A DNA stretch of 64,000 nucleotides, from assembly GCF_900105865.1 (NCBI RefSeq), contig NZ_LT629804.1, forward strand, positions 186,001 through 250,000. The letters run 5' to 3'. The notes under the pieces were generated by a model, which worked only from the letters and a program-made list of their open reading frames with translations, had not been told where the DNA came from and did no database searches. This DNA is from Arcanobacterium phocae. GTDB lineage: Bacteria; Actinomycetota; Actinomycetes; Actinomycetales; Actinomycetaceae. Shown here piece after piece: positions 37,970 through 46,894 of this stretch (the first letter of the stretch is position 1; each line of letters opens with the position of its first letter). A program made the translations under genes and the position numbers.

Positions 37970-39817
37970 TTACCCATGAAAACTGTGCAATGCCTGAGAA
38001 ACAGCATCCGCGAGAAGCCGGGCCCCATCACCATCCGGGTGTATTCTGTCTCCGGCGAGATTATCTTGGTGCGCCAATGCAATCTGTTCCCAATCCGCAA
38101 TTGCCACACGGTCAGGATAACGTGCAGCAAAATCGCGCATTGTTGCATTAGAAATAGGAACCCAAGTTGCATATTCAGGGGCACTTGCCGTTATGAAAAC
38201 AATTCGCCTATTCGGACCAACACTCTTCATAACAGCTTCCGCATCCGCGGCTGTAATCGCCACATTTGTTCCTAGACCCACAACCACGTATGGGCGAAGC
38301 TGGTTACGGCTGTCATAATCAGCGGCGATAGCCGGAAACTGCTTTATCGATCGAGACACCGCACCATCTACAATCACCCCTGGTAAAGCTTCCGTGAACG
38401 CAGGCTGTGCCGCCAACGTGACTGAGTCACCGATAATAGTTACGTTGCTTCCTACAGGTTCCGGGAACTGGCTTGGCTGGTTATTTTCTGGTTCCGGAGC
38501 TACAGTATTCGGTGCCTGCTCTGGAGTAGGTTCAGCTGGAGATGGTTCTTGCGATTGTGCATTGTCATTTTGCGGAGCCTCCTGCTGCCGGTTCTTTTCC
38601 ACCTGTTCTTGGGCTTGGCGGATAATGAGTTCGCCCGACGACGTTTTTTGCTCAGTCAATAAGCCAATAACCGCCAAACTTAACAACACGCCAAAAATAA
38701 TTCCACCGAACACTGTGGCAATCTTGTGGTCTACTAGATTTTTTACCCACACAATGAAGCCCTGCTGGCGGATCGGAGTTTCAATAAAGCGATAAGACAG
38801 ATCAGCAAAAATAATGCTCAAGAAAAGGACGATGATCGACGTCGGAAACGCTTTAAGCGGCGAATGATAGAACCCGATAACGTGTAACGGCCAGTGCCAT
38901 AAATAGATACCGTACGACCTATGCCCCAACCATGCGACCGGACGGAATTCAAGAGCACCCTGCAACCCGCGTGCTCCCCAACCCGGAACATCTGGGAGCA
39001 AACCACGAATGACGATAACTGTAAGTATCGAGAACAGAACCATCCCCCACGGATACATGAGTTCGCCGTCGGGCACAATGACGCTCAGCGCCACGATAGA
39101 TGCCAAGGCCAACCAAGACGCATATCCCCACCATGCAGTGGCCTCCTGTCGAACCCCGCGAAGCAATCCGGGCAAGCTCAATGCCATGCCTGCACCCATC
39201 ATTAGGCCAAACGAGTGGCTAAAGGTCGACACATAGGCAGATGTAGGATCACTGCCAACCGTCACTGCATGTAGCGCAATCGAAGCACCCGCCAAAACCA
39301 CTGCAGTTGTTGCACGAACCCGGAACGGGAAAAAGAACATAATAAGAATGAGGATTAGCGGCCAAATCAGGTAAAACTGCTGCTCAACAGCCAACGACCA
39401 CATATTATTGAGCAACAATGGCGACTGCTGATCAAAATATGAGGAAGAATGAGCAATTTGAAACCAGTTGTATGACCCTGTCAGCGCACCGAGCGCCTGC
39501 CAACGCAACTGTGTTAAAGCGTCTCCCCCGAAAACTCGAGCCAAGGCTAAAGCCCCAACGGTTGCTACAACCACTGCAGGAACAAGCCGGCGAATGCGTC
39601 GCATCCAGAATCTACCAAATGAGATCGAGCCGTTTGTTTCATATTCCTTCATCAGCAACGAAGTAATAAGAAACCCCGATATAACGAAGAACATATCGAC
39701 GCCGATATAACCCACATCAGCAACACCCGGGATGAGATGATAAACCACAACGATTAACGCTGCTATTGCACGTAAACCATCTAAGCCTAAGATGCGTCCG
39801 TGCTGTTGTTTTTTCAC
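37970..39817 (-). CDS. OafA/YrhL-type O-acyltransferase with SGNH domain
   Basis: 615 aa. The N-terminal acyltransferase-3 domain (about 1-385) has around ten membrane helices and opens with GRILGLDGLRAIAALIVVVYHL. A Pro/Gln/Glu-rich linker (about 400-455) leads to an extracellular SGNH domain with GDSV (Ser465) and DRIHPDG near residue 592. The architecture matches peptidoglycan or surface-glycan O-acetyltransferases: the membrane part carries the acetyl group and the SGNH part transfers it. GTG start with GGAGG upstream. Confidence 0.9.
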   Translation of the reverse strand: MKKQQHGRILGLDGLRAIAALIVVVYHLIPGVADVGYIGVDMFFVISGFLITSLLMKEYETNGSISFGRFWMRRIRRLVPAVVVATVGALALARVFGGDALTQLRWQALGALTGSYNWFQIAHSSSYFDQQSPLLLNNMWSLAVEQQFYLIWPLILILIMFFFPFRVRATTAVVLAGASIALHAVTVGSDPTSAYVSTFSHSFGLMMGAGMALSLPGLLRGVRQEATAWWGYASWLALASIVALSVIVPDGELMYPWGMVLFSILTVIVIRGLLPDVPGWGARGLQGALEFRPVAWLGHRSYGIYLWHWPLHVIGFYHSPLKAFPTSIIVLFLSIIFADLSYRFIETPIRQQGFIVWVKNLVDHKIATVFGGIIFGVLLSLAVIGLLTEQKTSSGELIIRQAQEQVEKNRQQEAPQNDNAQSQEPSPAEPTPEQAPNTVAPEPENNQPSQFPEPVGSNVTIIGDSVTLAAQPAFTEALPGVIVDGAVSRSIKQFPAIAADYDSRNQLRPYVVVGLGTNVAITAADAEAVMKSVGPNRRIVFITASAPEYATWVPISNATMRDFAARYPDRVAIADWEQIALAHQDNLAGDRIHPDGDGARLLADAVSQALHSFHG

Positions 39818-39933
39818 TTATCCTCCTCAGCTGTTCGGACTCTTATTCTACTTGCCTGAGTTTGGCATCGCGATTGACAAACATCGCTGAGGAATACTGT
39901 AAGAATCTTCACCGCGACACGAACAGATACACT

Positions 39934-39966
39934 ACTGGCGCATATTCGTGCCGAATATGCGCCAGT
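39934..39966 (-). terminator. Hairpin after ppdK
   Basis: A perfect 15-bp stem beginning ACTGGCGCATATTCG around a three-base loop, 31 bases past the ppdK stop on the minus strand. No T-tract follows. It separates ppdK from the acyltransferase gene on the same strand. Confidence 0.65.
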
Positions 39967-39997
39967 GTGCTACTGAGTTCTGTCAGTCCGTTAAGGT

Positions 39998-42736
39998 TCA
40001 GGCAGTGCGGTTAGCGGCACCGCCAGCTGCCCGTGGCGATTCGTTGGAAATCGCTGCACGGCCCGCTTCGAGGCGTGCCACTGGGACACGGAATGGAGAG
40101 CATGACACGTAGTTCAGGCCGATCTCAGCAAAGAAATGGATCGATGCCGGATCCCCACCGTGCTCGCCACACACGCCCATCTTCAAGCCCGGCTTGGTTG
40201 ACCGGCCACGCTCAACGCCCATTTCGACAACCGCACCGACACCGTGAACATCGATAGATTCGAATGGCGAAATGCCGAACACACCGTAGTCGAAGTATTC
40301 GTTGAAGAACGTGGATTCGACGTCGTCACGAGAGAAGCCCCAAGTTGTCTGGGTCAGATCGTTGGTACCGAAGGAGAAGAAGTCCGATTCAGCTGCGATA
40401 GTATCGGCAGACATCGCTGCACGCGGTAGCTCAATCATGTTGCCGATTGGGAGGTCAATCTCAACGCCGTGCTCCGCAGACACTTCAGCCAATACTTCTT
40501 CTGCCATATCGCGAACAATCTGCATTTCGCGCGAAGAACCGATCAGCGGAACCATGATCTCTGGACGTGGATCCTTGCCGGCCTTCTTCAATTCAGCCGC
40601 TGCTTCAGCAATGGCTCGTACCTGCATAATAATCAAGCCCGGAAGTTTCAGACCAAGACGAACACCGCGCAAGCCAAGCATTGGGTTTTGCTCATGGTTA
40701 CCCTTGACTGCTTCCAGCAATGCTTGCTCTTCTATGCTAATCGTCTCGCCCTTAGCCTGCTTCACTGCGAGCTCTACTGACAACGCAGTCATATCAGGAA
40801 GGAACTCGTGCAATGGCGGGTCAATCAAGCGAACTGTGACTGGCAGTCCATCCATCGCTTCGAAAATTCCGAGGAAATCACCCTTTTGGAGTGGGAGCAA
40901 CGCATCGAATGCAGCCTGCTTAGCTTCCTCGGTCTTTGCCAAAATAACGGTTTCGATGAGCTTACGACGATCTCCGAGGAACATGTGCTCGGTACGGCAC
41001 AAGCCGATGCCCTGAGCGCCAAACTCGCGAGCGCGTTGGGCATCTTCTGGGGTATCTGCGTTGGCGCGAACAAGGAGCTTACGAGCGTTATCTGCACGAG
41101 TCAAAATCAGGTCAACTGCGCGGACCAAATCTTTAGTGTCATCGTCTTCAGCAACCTTGAGCGCCTCATCTAGACCGTCAGCAATGTAGGTCATGACTGG
41201 CGAGTTGGTAACTGCTACCGCTCCGGCGAAGACTTCACCGGTTGTACCGTCGATGGAGATAATATCGCCAGCTTGGAATACCTTATCGGACCCCTTGATA
41301 GCTACCGTTCCAGCAGCTTCTTCAACGAGTAGCTCATCGGCGCCCACAACACAGCACCGGCCCATGCCACGTGCCACCACAGCTGCGTGAGAGGTCTTGC
41401 CGCCGCGCGCGGTGAGCACGCCGGATGCAGCAACCATTCCTTCTAGATCGTCTGGATTGGTTTCGCGACGAACGAGAATAACTGATGCACCAGCTGCTAC
41501 ACGTTCTTTCGCCTGCTCATTATTGAGGACGATTTCACCGACGGCTGCGCCTGGGGAGGCTGCCATTCCGTGGGTAAGCAGTGTCTTTGGCGCCTTCTTA
41601 TCAAACTGCGGGAACAGCAAGGACGTCAGTTGTTCGCCGGTTACCCGGGTTACCGCTTCGTCTTCACTGATCAAGCCTTCTTCAACGAGCTGCTTGGCGA
41701 TACGGAAGGCGGCTGCTGCGGTACGCTTACCGACTCGAGTCTGGAGCATCCACAGCTTACCTTGCTGAATGGTGAACTCGATGTCGCACAGATCGCGGTA
41801 GTGGTTTTCGAGCTTCTTCATAATGGCGACGAGCTCATCGTATGAGGTCTTGTCGATCCGCTCGAGATCAGCTAGCGATAGTGTGTTGCGGATACCGGCA
41901 ACAACGTCTTCGCCTTGTGCGTTTTCGAGGTAGTCGCCGTAAACGCCCGAGTCACCAGTGGAAGGGTCACGGGTGAAGCAGACTCCGGTTCCGGAGCCTT
42001 CGCCCATGTTACCAAACACCATGGTTTGTACGTTGACTGCGGTTCCGAGATCGTTCGGAATGTGTTCCCGACGGCGGTAGATGCGCGCGCGGTCCGTGTT
42101 CCAGGAATTGAACACTGCGATAACTGCGAGGTCCAGCTGGTGGCGTGGGTTCTGTGGGAAATCCTGACCAGTTTCCTTCTTGAAGATCTCTTTGAAGGTA
42201 GCAACGAGTTCTTTGAGGTCCTCGGTGGTCATGTCAAGATCGCCAGCGTAGCCCTTGCGCTTTTGGAGACCATGGAGTGCATTGGCGAATAAATCACCAT
42301 CGATATCCATGACTGTTTTTCCGAACATCTGGATAAGCCGACGGTAAGAATCCCAAGCGAAGCGCTCGTTACCGACTGCAGCGAGACCTTCTACGGACTG
42401 ATCATTCAGTCCAATGTTGAGCACGGTTTCCATCATGCCTGGCATGGAGAACTTTGCACCGGAGCGAACCGACATAAGTAGTGGATCGGAAGGATCGCCG
42501 AGCTTCTTCCCCATCACTTCTTCAACACCGGCGATAGCTACGGCAACTTGCTCTTTGAGCTCTGCCGGAACTTGGTTATTTGCGAGGTAGTATCGGCAAG
42601 TATCGGTGGTAATGGTGAAGCCGGGTGGCACTGGCAATCCCAGCTTCGTCATCTCAGCAAGGTTTGCTCCTTTGCCGCCGAGAAGATCTTTTTGATCTTT
42701 GTCGCCTTCGGTAAATTTGTAAACATACTTCGTCAT
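39998..42736 (-). CDS. ppdK: Pyruvate, phosphate dikinase
   Basis: 912 aa from the ATG at 42736 (GGAGGGG upstream); the longer reading adds 17 unlikely residues. Interconverts pyruvate, ATP and Pi with PEP, AMP and PPi. Nucleotide-binding domain first (GGKGANLAEM, about 21-30), then the swivelling phospho-His domain with GGKTSHAAVVARG (His about 448), then the PEP/pyruvate barrel with GVCGEHGGD near the C-terminus. A PPi-using glycolytic step or a gluconeogenic step are both possible. It fits glycerol growth, where PEP must be drawn from pyruvate. Confidence 0.96.
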   Translation of the reverse strand: MTKYVYKFTEGDKDQKDLLGGKGANLAEMTKLGLPVPPGFTITTDTCRYYLANNQVPAELKEQVAVAIAGVEEVMGKKLGDPSDPLLMSVRSGAKFSMPGMMETVLNIGLNDQSVEGLAAVGNERFAWDSYRRLIQMFGKTVMDIDGDLFANALHGLQKRKGYAGDLDMTTEDLKELVATFKEIFKKETGQDFPQNPRHQLDLAVIAVFNSWNTDRARIYRRREHIPNDLGTAVNVQTMVFGNMGEGSGTGVCFTRDPSTGDSGVYGDYLENAQGEDVVAGIRNTLSLADLERIDKTSYDELVAIMKKLENHYRDLCDIEFTIQQGKLWMLQTRVGKRTAAAAFRIAKQLVEEGLISEDEAVTRVTGEQLTSLLFPQFDKKAPKTLLTHGMAASPGAAVGEIVLNNEQAKERVAAGASVILVRRETNPDDLEGMVAASGVLTARGGKTSHAAVVARGMGRCCVVGADELLVEEAAGTVAIKGSDKVFQAGDIISIDGTTGEVFAGAVAVTNSPVMTYIADGLDEALKVAEDDDTKDLVRAVDLILTRADNARKLLVRANADTPEDAQRAREFGAQGIGLCRTEHMFLGDRRKLIETVILAKTEEAKQAAFDALLPLQKGDFLGIFEAMDGLPVTVRLIDPPLHEFLPDMTALSVELAVKQAKGETISIEEQALLEAVKGNHEQNPMLGLRGVRLGLKLPGLIIMQVRAIAEAAAELKKAGKDPRPEIMVPLIGSSREMQIVRDMAEEVLAEVSAEHGVEIDLPIGNMIELPRAAMSADTIAAESDFFSFGTNDLTQTTWGFSRDDVESTFFNEYFDYGVFGISPFESIDVHGVGAVVEMGVERGRSTKPGLKMGVCGEHGGDPASIHFFAEIGLNYVSCSPFRVPVARLEAGRAAISNESPRAAGGAANRTA

Positions 42737-42908
42737 ATGTAGTAGCCCCTCCAGTGGGTCAAATGAAATGGCCGGACACAGCCACACTAATCGCTGTTAA
42801 ATGTACCACCTTAGTCCCACAATCGAGAACTTTTATGCGACCTGTGTCACTATATTTAGGACTTTAGTCGTACATTTGTGAGATATTTGGTTTCTTTTTC
42901 CTAAAAAT

Positions 42909-42940
42909 GATGGGGACGGGCCGTCAGACCCATCCCCATC
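42909..42940 (-). terminator. Terminator of the 5'-nucleotidase gene
   Basis: A 12-bp stem GATGGGGACGGG with CCCATCCCCATC (one wobble pair), followed on the minus strand by ATTTTTAGG. It lies 21 bases past the stop. Confidence 0.85.
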
Positions 42941-42960
42941 AACTGGTAGGAAACTACAGA

Positions 42961-45228
42961 TTACTCTGCGTCGTCGTCCTTACGACGGCGAAGCAACACT
43001 GCACCACCGAGCACAGCTACTACTGCTAATCCGCCAAGAATACCAACGGATGCACCAGTGTGTGCAAGCTGACCGTGCTGAACCGGCTTTGGTGATGCTG
43101 GAACGCCACCACAGTTCACATCCACACCGACCATCTGATCGGCACTGACGAGCACCTTACCCTGATCATTCATCACAACGAGCGGGACATGCACACTCTT
43201 TGCGTCTGCCGGGCATTTAAAATTAGCATGAATATCGAATGCCTCGGTGTATCCAGCACCATCCGCAACAACTACCGCATTTTCGGTAGTCGCCTTAGTG
43301 TCAACAATCGAGTTGTTGACCGCGGCAGTGAACGTTTGATCACCAAACTTGACGGTAACGTCCTTTGTTTGGGCTTCGGAACCAACCGTGAACGAAAGTC
43401 CACGCAACGAAAGCTTCGCGCTAACATTGTTGCCCTTGGTGGTCACATCGGTGATGGTGACACCAATAGAAGATGTGTAGTCACGTGGCTGAACTGCCTG
43501 GTTGTTCTTCAGATACTTCTGCATCCAGTCGCGATCTAAACCGTCTGGAATAACCTTGTATGTTGCCTTCACTGCAGGATCAGCGAGGATATTGAAAGAG
43601 TCACCACCAGTGAGCAAGAAGGTTACTGAACCAACGGTGTAGTGACCAGCAGGATCAATCGGCTTGCCATCAAGCATGATTGAGGTGATGCGATCCCCCA
43701 TTGGACGTGAAGGATCGAATGTGTAAGTAACATTCTTCGAAAGCCCCAGCTTGAGCATCGGCCGCGATGAATCCTTGCTCAACGTCTTCCACTGCTGCTC
43801 TAGTAACGTCTTAAACTGCTCACCAGTCAAGGTCACATAGCCTACTTCGTTCGAGAACGGCATGAACGCGAAGACGTCACCAACAGTTACAACGCCTTCC
43901 TTCGGCGTCAAGTCCGCACGAATACCGCCAGCGTTGATGATACCAATATCAATTGGCTTCTTATCAAGAGTTAAGAAGGAATCCTTCATTGCATCGGCTA
44001 TCAAGCCACCGATCGTCGATTCCACACCACGGTTGGAACCTGGAGCTGGGGTTTTGCTCGGGTTATCGGTATGAATACCGCGGTAGAAGTTACCGGTACC
44101 TTCCGAGACAACCTTTTCCTTTTCCGCCTTTGCGTTAGCAGCAGCCTTATCCACGATTGCCTTCACAACTGGGTCTTGACCACAAGCGAAAACGTCGGTT
44201 GCGGAGATCTTGTCTGCCCGCGATTCAACAACCTTCTTAGCATCCTTATCGTATTTGACGACGACGTTGGACAAGTTATCGGTGAATGAACCAGAGGCCG
44301 TAGCGGTGATCAAATGACCGTCCTCAGCAGGAACCATATCCAGACCGAAGTACGGAACGTGGGTGTCGCCACCCATAATGATGTCAACGTTCTTGTTCAT
44401 CTTCGGGTAGGACAGCTTGACGTCGTTGTCATACATAGCAACAACGATATCTGCTTCGCCGTTCGTCTCGTCGCCGTCCTTGAGCTGATCGGCAAGCTTG
44501 TTGATAGCCGGTGCAGCTTCGTGGAAAGTCAGCGAATCAACAGTTCCGGCTGGAAGTTTGGTAGCGACGTCGTTCTCGATGCCACCAATGAAGCCAACCT
44601 TCACTCCAGATGGCGATTCCCAAATCTTGTAGTCACCGAGTTCAGATAGGCCTTCAACGTTGGCACCCAAATATGGGAAACCGATCTTGGTGAAACCATC
44701 AGTACCAGCAAAACGTGACTTTAGCGCCGGGATACCCTTATCGAATTCGTGGTTACCGATCGTGGATGCAAAAACATTCATGGCGTTCAATGCTTCGATG
44801 GTTGGGTTATCCATCGCTGAACCAGAAGTGAACGGTGATGCGCCAATGTTATCGCCCAGCAGCGTGAACTGGGTGTTAGGGTTAGTTCCCTTTACCTTGT
44901 CAATGTAGCACTTAACTGCAGCAAGCCCAGATTCTGCGTATACGCCTGGCTTCTTATACTTTTCTGCTGGCTCGATGTGACCGTGAATATCGGTGAGGTT
45001 GAAAAGGTTGAGAGTAACAACGCTGTCTGCTTTCTCAACCTTCTCCTGGTCCTTAGCTACTGGTTCTTCGGCGGCAGGCTGAGCCGTTTCAGCCTTAGTC
45101 TCCGCAGCAGCATCAACTGGCTTCTCTGCCGGCTGAGCAGGTTCATCCGCCCATGCAGTAACAGGGGCCATAATCAGCGATGCGGCAGCAAATGCTCCAA
45201 TTGCCACACGCTTCATCGGATTCTTCAT
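42961..45228 (-). CDS. Cell-wall-anchored 5'-nucleotidase / UDP-sugar hydrolase, LAHTG type
   Basis: 755 aa. Signal peptide (about 1-27, ending TAWADE). The metallophosphoesterase domain has DIHGH (about 79), GDNIGASPF (about 119), GNHEFDKG (about 158) and GGDTHVPY. The 5'-nucleotidase C-terminal domain includes NAGGIRADL and TGGDSFNIL. The sorting signal LAHTG (721-725) is followed by a hydrophobic helix and an RRRKDDDAE tail, the LAxTG type used by class E housekeeping sortases. It would release nucleosides and phosphate from extracellular nucleotides; surface adenosine production can also dampen host immunity. Confidence 0.93.
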   Translation of the reverse strand: MKNPMKRVAIGAFAAASLIMAPVTAWADEPAQPAEKPVDAAAETKAETAQPAAEEPVAKDQEKVEKADSVVTLNLFNLTDIHGHIEPAEKYKKPGVYAESGLAAVKCYIDKVKGTNPNTQFTLLGDNIGASPFTSGSAMDNPTIEALNAMNVFASTIGNHEFDKGIPALKSRFAGTDGFTKIGFPYLGANVEGLSELGDYKIWESPSGVKVGFIGGIENDVATKLPAGTVDSLTFHEAAPAINKLADQLKDGDETNGEADIVVAMYDNDVKLSYPKMNKNVDIIMGGDTHVPYFGLDMVPAEDGHLITATASGSFTDNLSNVVVKYDKDAKKVVESRADKISATDVFACGQDPVVKAIVDKAAANAKAEKEKVVSEGTGNFYRGIHTDNPSKTPAPGSNRGVESTIGGLIADAMKDSFLTLDKKPIDIGIINAGGIRADLTPKEGVVTVGDVFAFMPFSNEVGYVTLTGEQFKTLLEQQWKTLSKDSSRPMLKLGLSKNVTYTFDPSRPMGDRITSIMLDGKPIDPAGHYTVGSVTFLLTGGDSFNILADPAVKATYKVIPDGLDRDWMQKYLKNNQAVQPRDYTSSIGVTITDVTTKGNNVSAKLSLRGLSFTVGSEAQTKDVTVKFGDQTFTAAVNNSIVDTKATTENAVVVADGAGYTEAFDIHANFKCPADAKSVHVPLVVMNDQGKVLVSADQMVGVDVNCGGVPASPKPVQHGQLAHTGASVGILGGLAVVAVLGGAVLLRRRKDDDAE

Positions 45229-45385
45229 AAAAATTCTCCTAGAATTTTGGAAGCTAGAAAATAAACTTCACTCACTAGATTAGCAGTCATTAAAGATTGC
45301 CACGGCGATAATGACAACAGATTCCGCCAGAAATCGCCAAAATCGTTCCATGACGCGTTCATATAGTGAGAAGAATTCTGGTTTC

Positions 45386-45414
45386 TTGAGCTCGTCTTAG
45401 TTCACCGTTAGAGT
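45386..45414 (+). promoter_or_regulatory. Promoter giving a leaderless antiporter mRNA
   Basis: TTGAGC (45386-45391) N17 TAGAGT (45409-45414), then six bases and the ATG at 45421, with no Shine-Dalgarno. Confidence 0.5.
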
Positions 45415-45420
45415 AGCCGT

Positions 45421-46761
45421 ATGAATGCTGTATTAATTGCTGTTGTTGCCATGCTCCTACTAGCTCTTATGCGAGTCCACGTGGTCATTGCACTGTTCAT
45501 GGGTGCTCTTATCGGCGGTTTCACTGCCGGTCTTGGCCTAGACGGTACCATGCTCGCCTTCCAAGATGGTTTGGGAGCCGGCGCTAAAATCGCGCTGTCT
45601 TACGCACTCTTGGGAGCATTCGCGATGGCGGTTGCGCAGTCGGGCTTGCCCAATTTGCTGGCATCGTGGCTTGTCTCTCGCACTGCGAAGCGCTCTCCTG
45701 GCGGCTCGACCGCGATGATCAAGTACAGTTTGCTCGGCGGTATCCTTCTCATGGCTATCTTCAGTCAGAACCTTATTCCGGTTCACATCGCATTCATTCC
45801 GATCCTCATTCCGCCACTGCTACCAGTATTCAACCGGTTGCAGCTCGACCGGCGCATTGTCGCGTCCACTATCACGTTCGGACTCGTGACCACATACATG
45901 TTCATTCCGTTGGGGTTCGGTTCGGTCTTCTTGAACGATATTTTGCTCGGCAATATTGAATCTGCCGGGCTCGATACGTCGAACATTAACGTCATGCATG
46001 CGATGGCAATTCCGGCAGCCGGGATGCTCGTTGGTTTGCTAATAGCTATCGGTTTTTCGTATCGTAAGCCGCGCATCTACTGCTCGGGTGAGGCATCGAC
46101 GTCGACGTCGAAACCACAAGTTTCCACAAAAAACACCATCGTTGCGATCGTGGCTGTGCTGGTCACCTTCGGGACTCAGCTCACGCTCAACTCTCTCGGC
46201 TACAAAGCCGATGCGCTTCTCCTCGGTTCACTCCTCGGTTTAAGCGTTTTCCTGTTTACTGGCACGCTCAAGCTTCGCCAAGCCGACGAGGCTTTCACTA
46301 ACGGTATGAAGATGATGGCAATCATCGGCTTTACCATGATTTCTGCTCAAGGTTTCGCTTCGGTTATGAACGCGACCGGTCACGTCGAATCGCTTGTTGA
46401 GTCGGCCAGCACCCTGGTGGCTGGCAACAAAGGACTGGCCGCGGTAGCTATGCTGATTGTGGGTCTGATTGTTACGCTCGGAATCGGATCCTCGTTCTCC
46501 ACGTTGCCGATTATCACAACGATTTACGTGCCACTGTGCGCTTCGCTCGGGTTTTCTCCGTTGGCGACGGTCGCAATTATTGGCACATCTGGCGCGCTTG
46601 GCGACGCCGGTTCCCCGGCGTCCGATTCGACGCTCGGCCCTACGTCTGGTTTGAATGTGGATGGTCAACACGATCACATTCGTGACTCGGTTATCCCAAC
46701 CTTCCTCCACTTCAACATTCCGTTGTTAGTGGCTGGCTGGATCGCTGCGATGGTGCTGTAG
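45421..46761 (+). CDS. Na+/H+ antiporter family membrane protein, YuiF-like
   Basis: 446 aa with about eleven membrane helices. It resembles the YuiF/COG2056 branch of the NhaC-related ion transporters: GALIGGFTAGLGL near the start, FSQNLIPVHIAFIPILIPPL (about 114), and a C-terminal TSGALGDAGSPASDSTLGPTSGLN with many conserved small residues. Proposed substrates in the family are Na+/H+ or amino acids such as histidine. It stands alone with its own leaderless promoter. Confidence 0.83.
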   Translation: MNAVLIAVVAMLLLALMRVHVVIALFMGALIGGFTAGLGLDGTMLAFQDGLGAGAKIALSYALLGAFAMAVAQSGLPNLLASWLVSRTAKRSPGGSTAMIKYSLLGGILLMAIFSQNLIPVHIAFIPILIPPLLPVFNRLQLDRRIVASTITFGLVTTYMFIPLGFGSVFLNDILLGNIESAGLDTSNINVMHAMAIPAAGMLVGLLIAIGFSYRKPRIYCSGEASTSTSKPQVSTKNTIVAIVAVLVTFGTQLTLNSLGYKADALLLGSLLGLSVFLFTGTLKLRQADEAFTNGMKMMAIIGFTMISAQGFASVMNATGHVESLVESASTLVAGNKGLAAVAMLIVGLIVTLGIGSSFSTLPIITTIYVPLCASLGFSPLATVAIIGTSGALGDAGSPASDSTLGPTSGLNVDGQHDHIRDSVIPTFLHFNIPLLVAGWIAAMVL

Positions 46762-46858
46762 CTGTTTTCCGCGGGTTTCACAGTCTTGTTCTTTTACTAA
46801 GAAAATCACACGAGCTCTGTTACCCTTATCTCCATCTCAGGGAATTTACGTTTTTAGT

Positions 46859-46888
46859 TTGATTCGTCAACTTATTGTTGGTTATTTT
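46859..46888 (+). promoter_or_regulatory. Promoter giving a leaderless surface-protein mRNA
   Basis: TTGATT (46859-46864) N18 TATTTT (46883-46888), six bases, then the ATG at 46895. It fixes the start and makes the longer TTG reading from 46859 unlikely, since that codon would itself be part of the -35. Confidence 0.5.
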
Positions 46889-46894
46889 CTCTCC

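Noticed and set aside
46821..46826. TACCCT as the -10 box of the coiled-coil gene
   Set aside because: No -35 at a suitable distance, whereas TTGATT-N18-TATTTT lies directly at the ATG at 46895.
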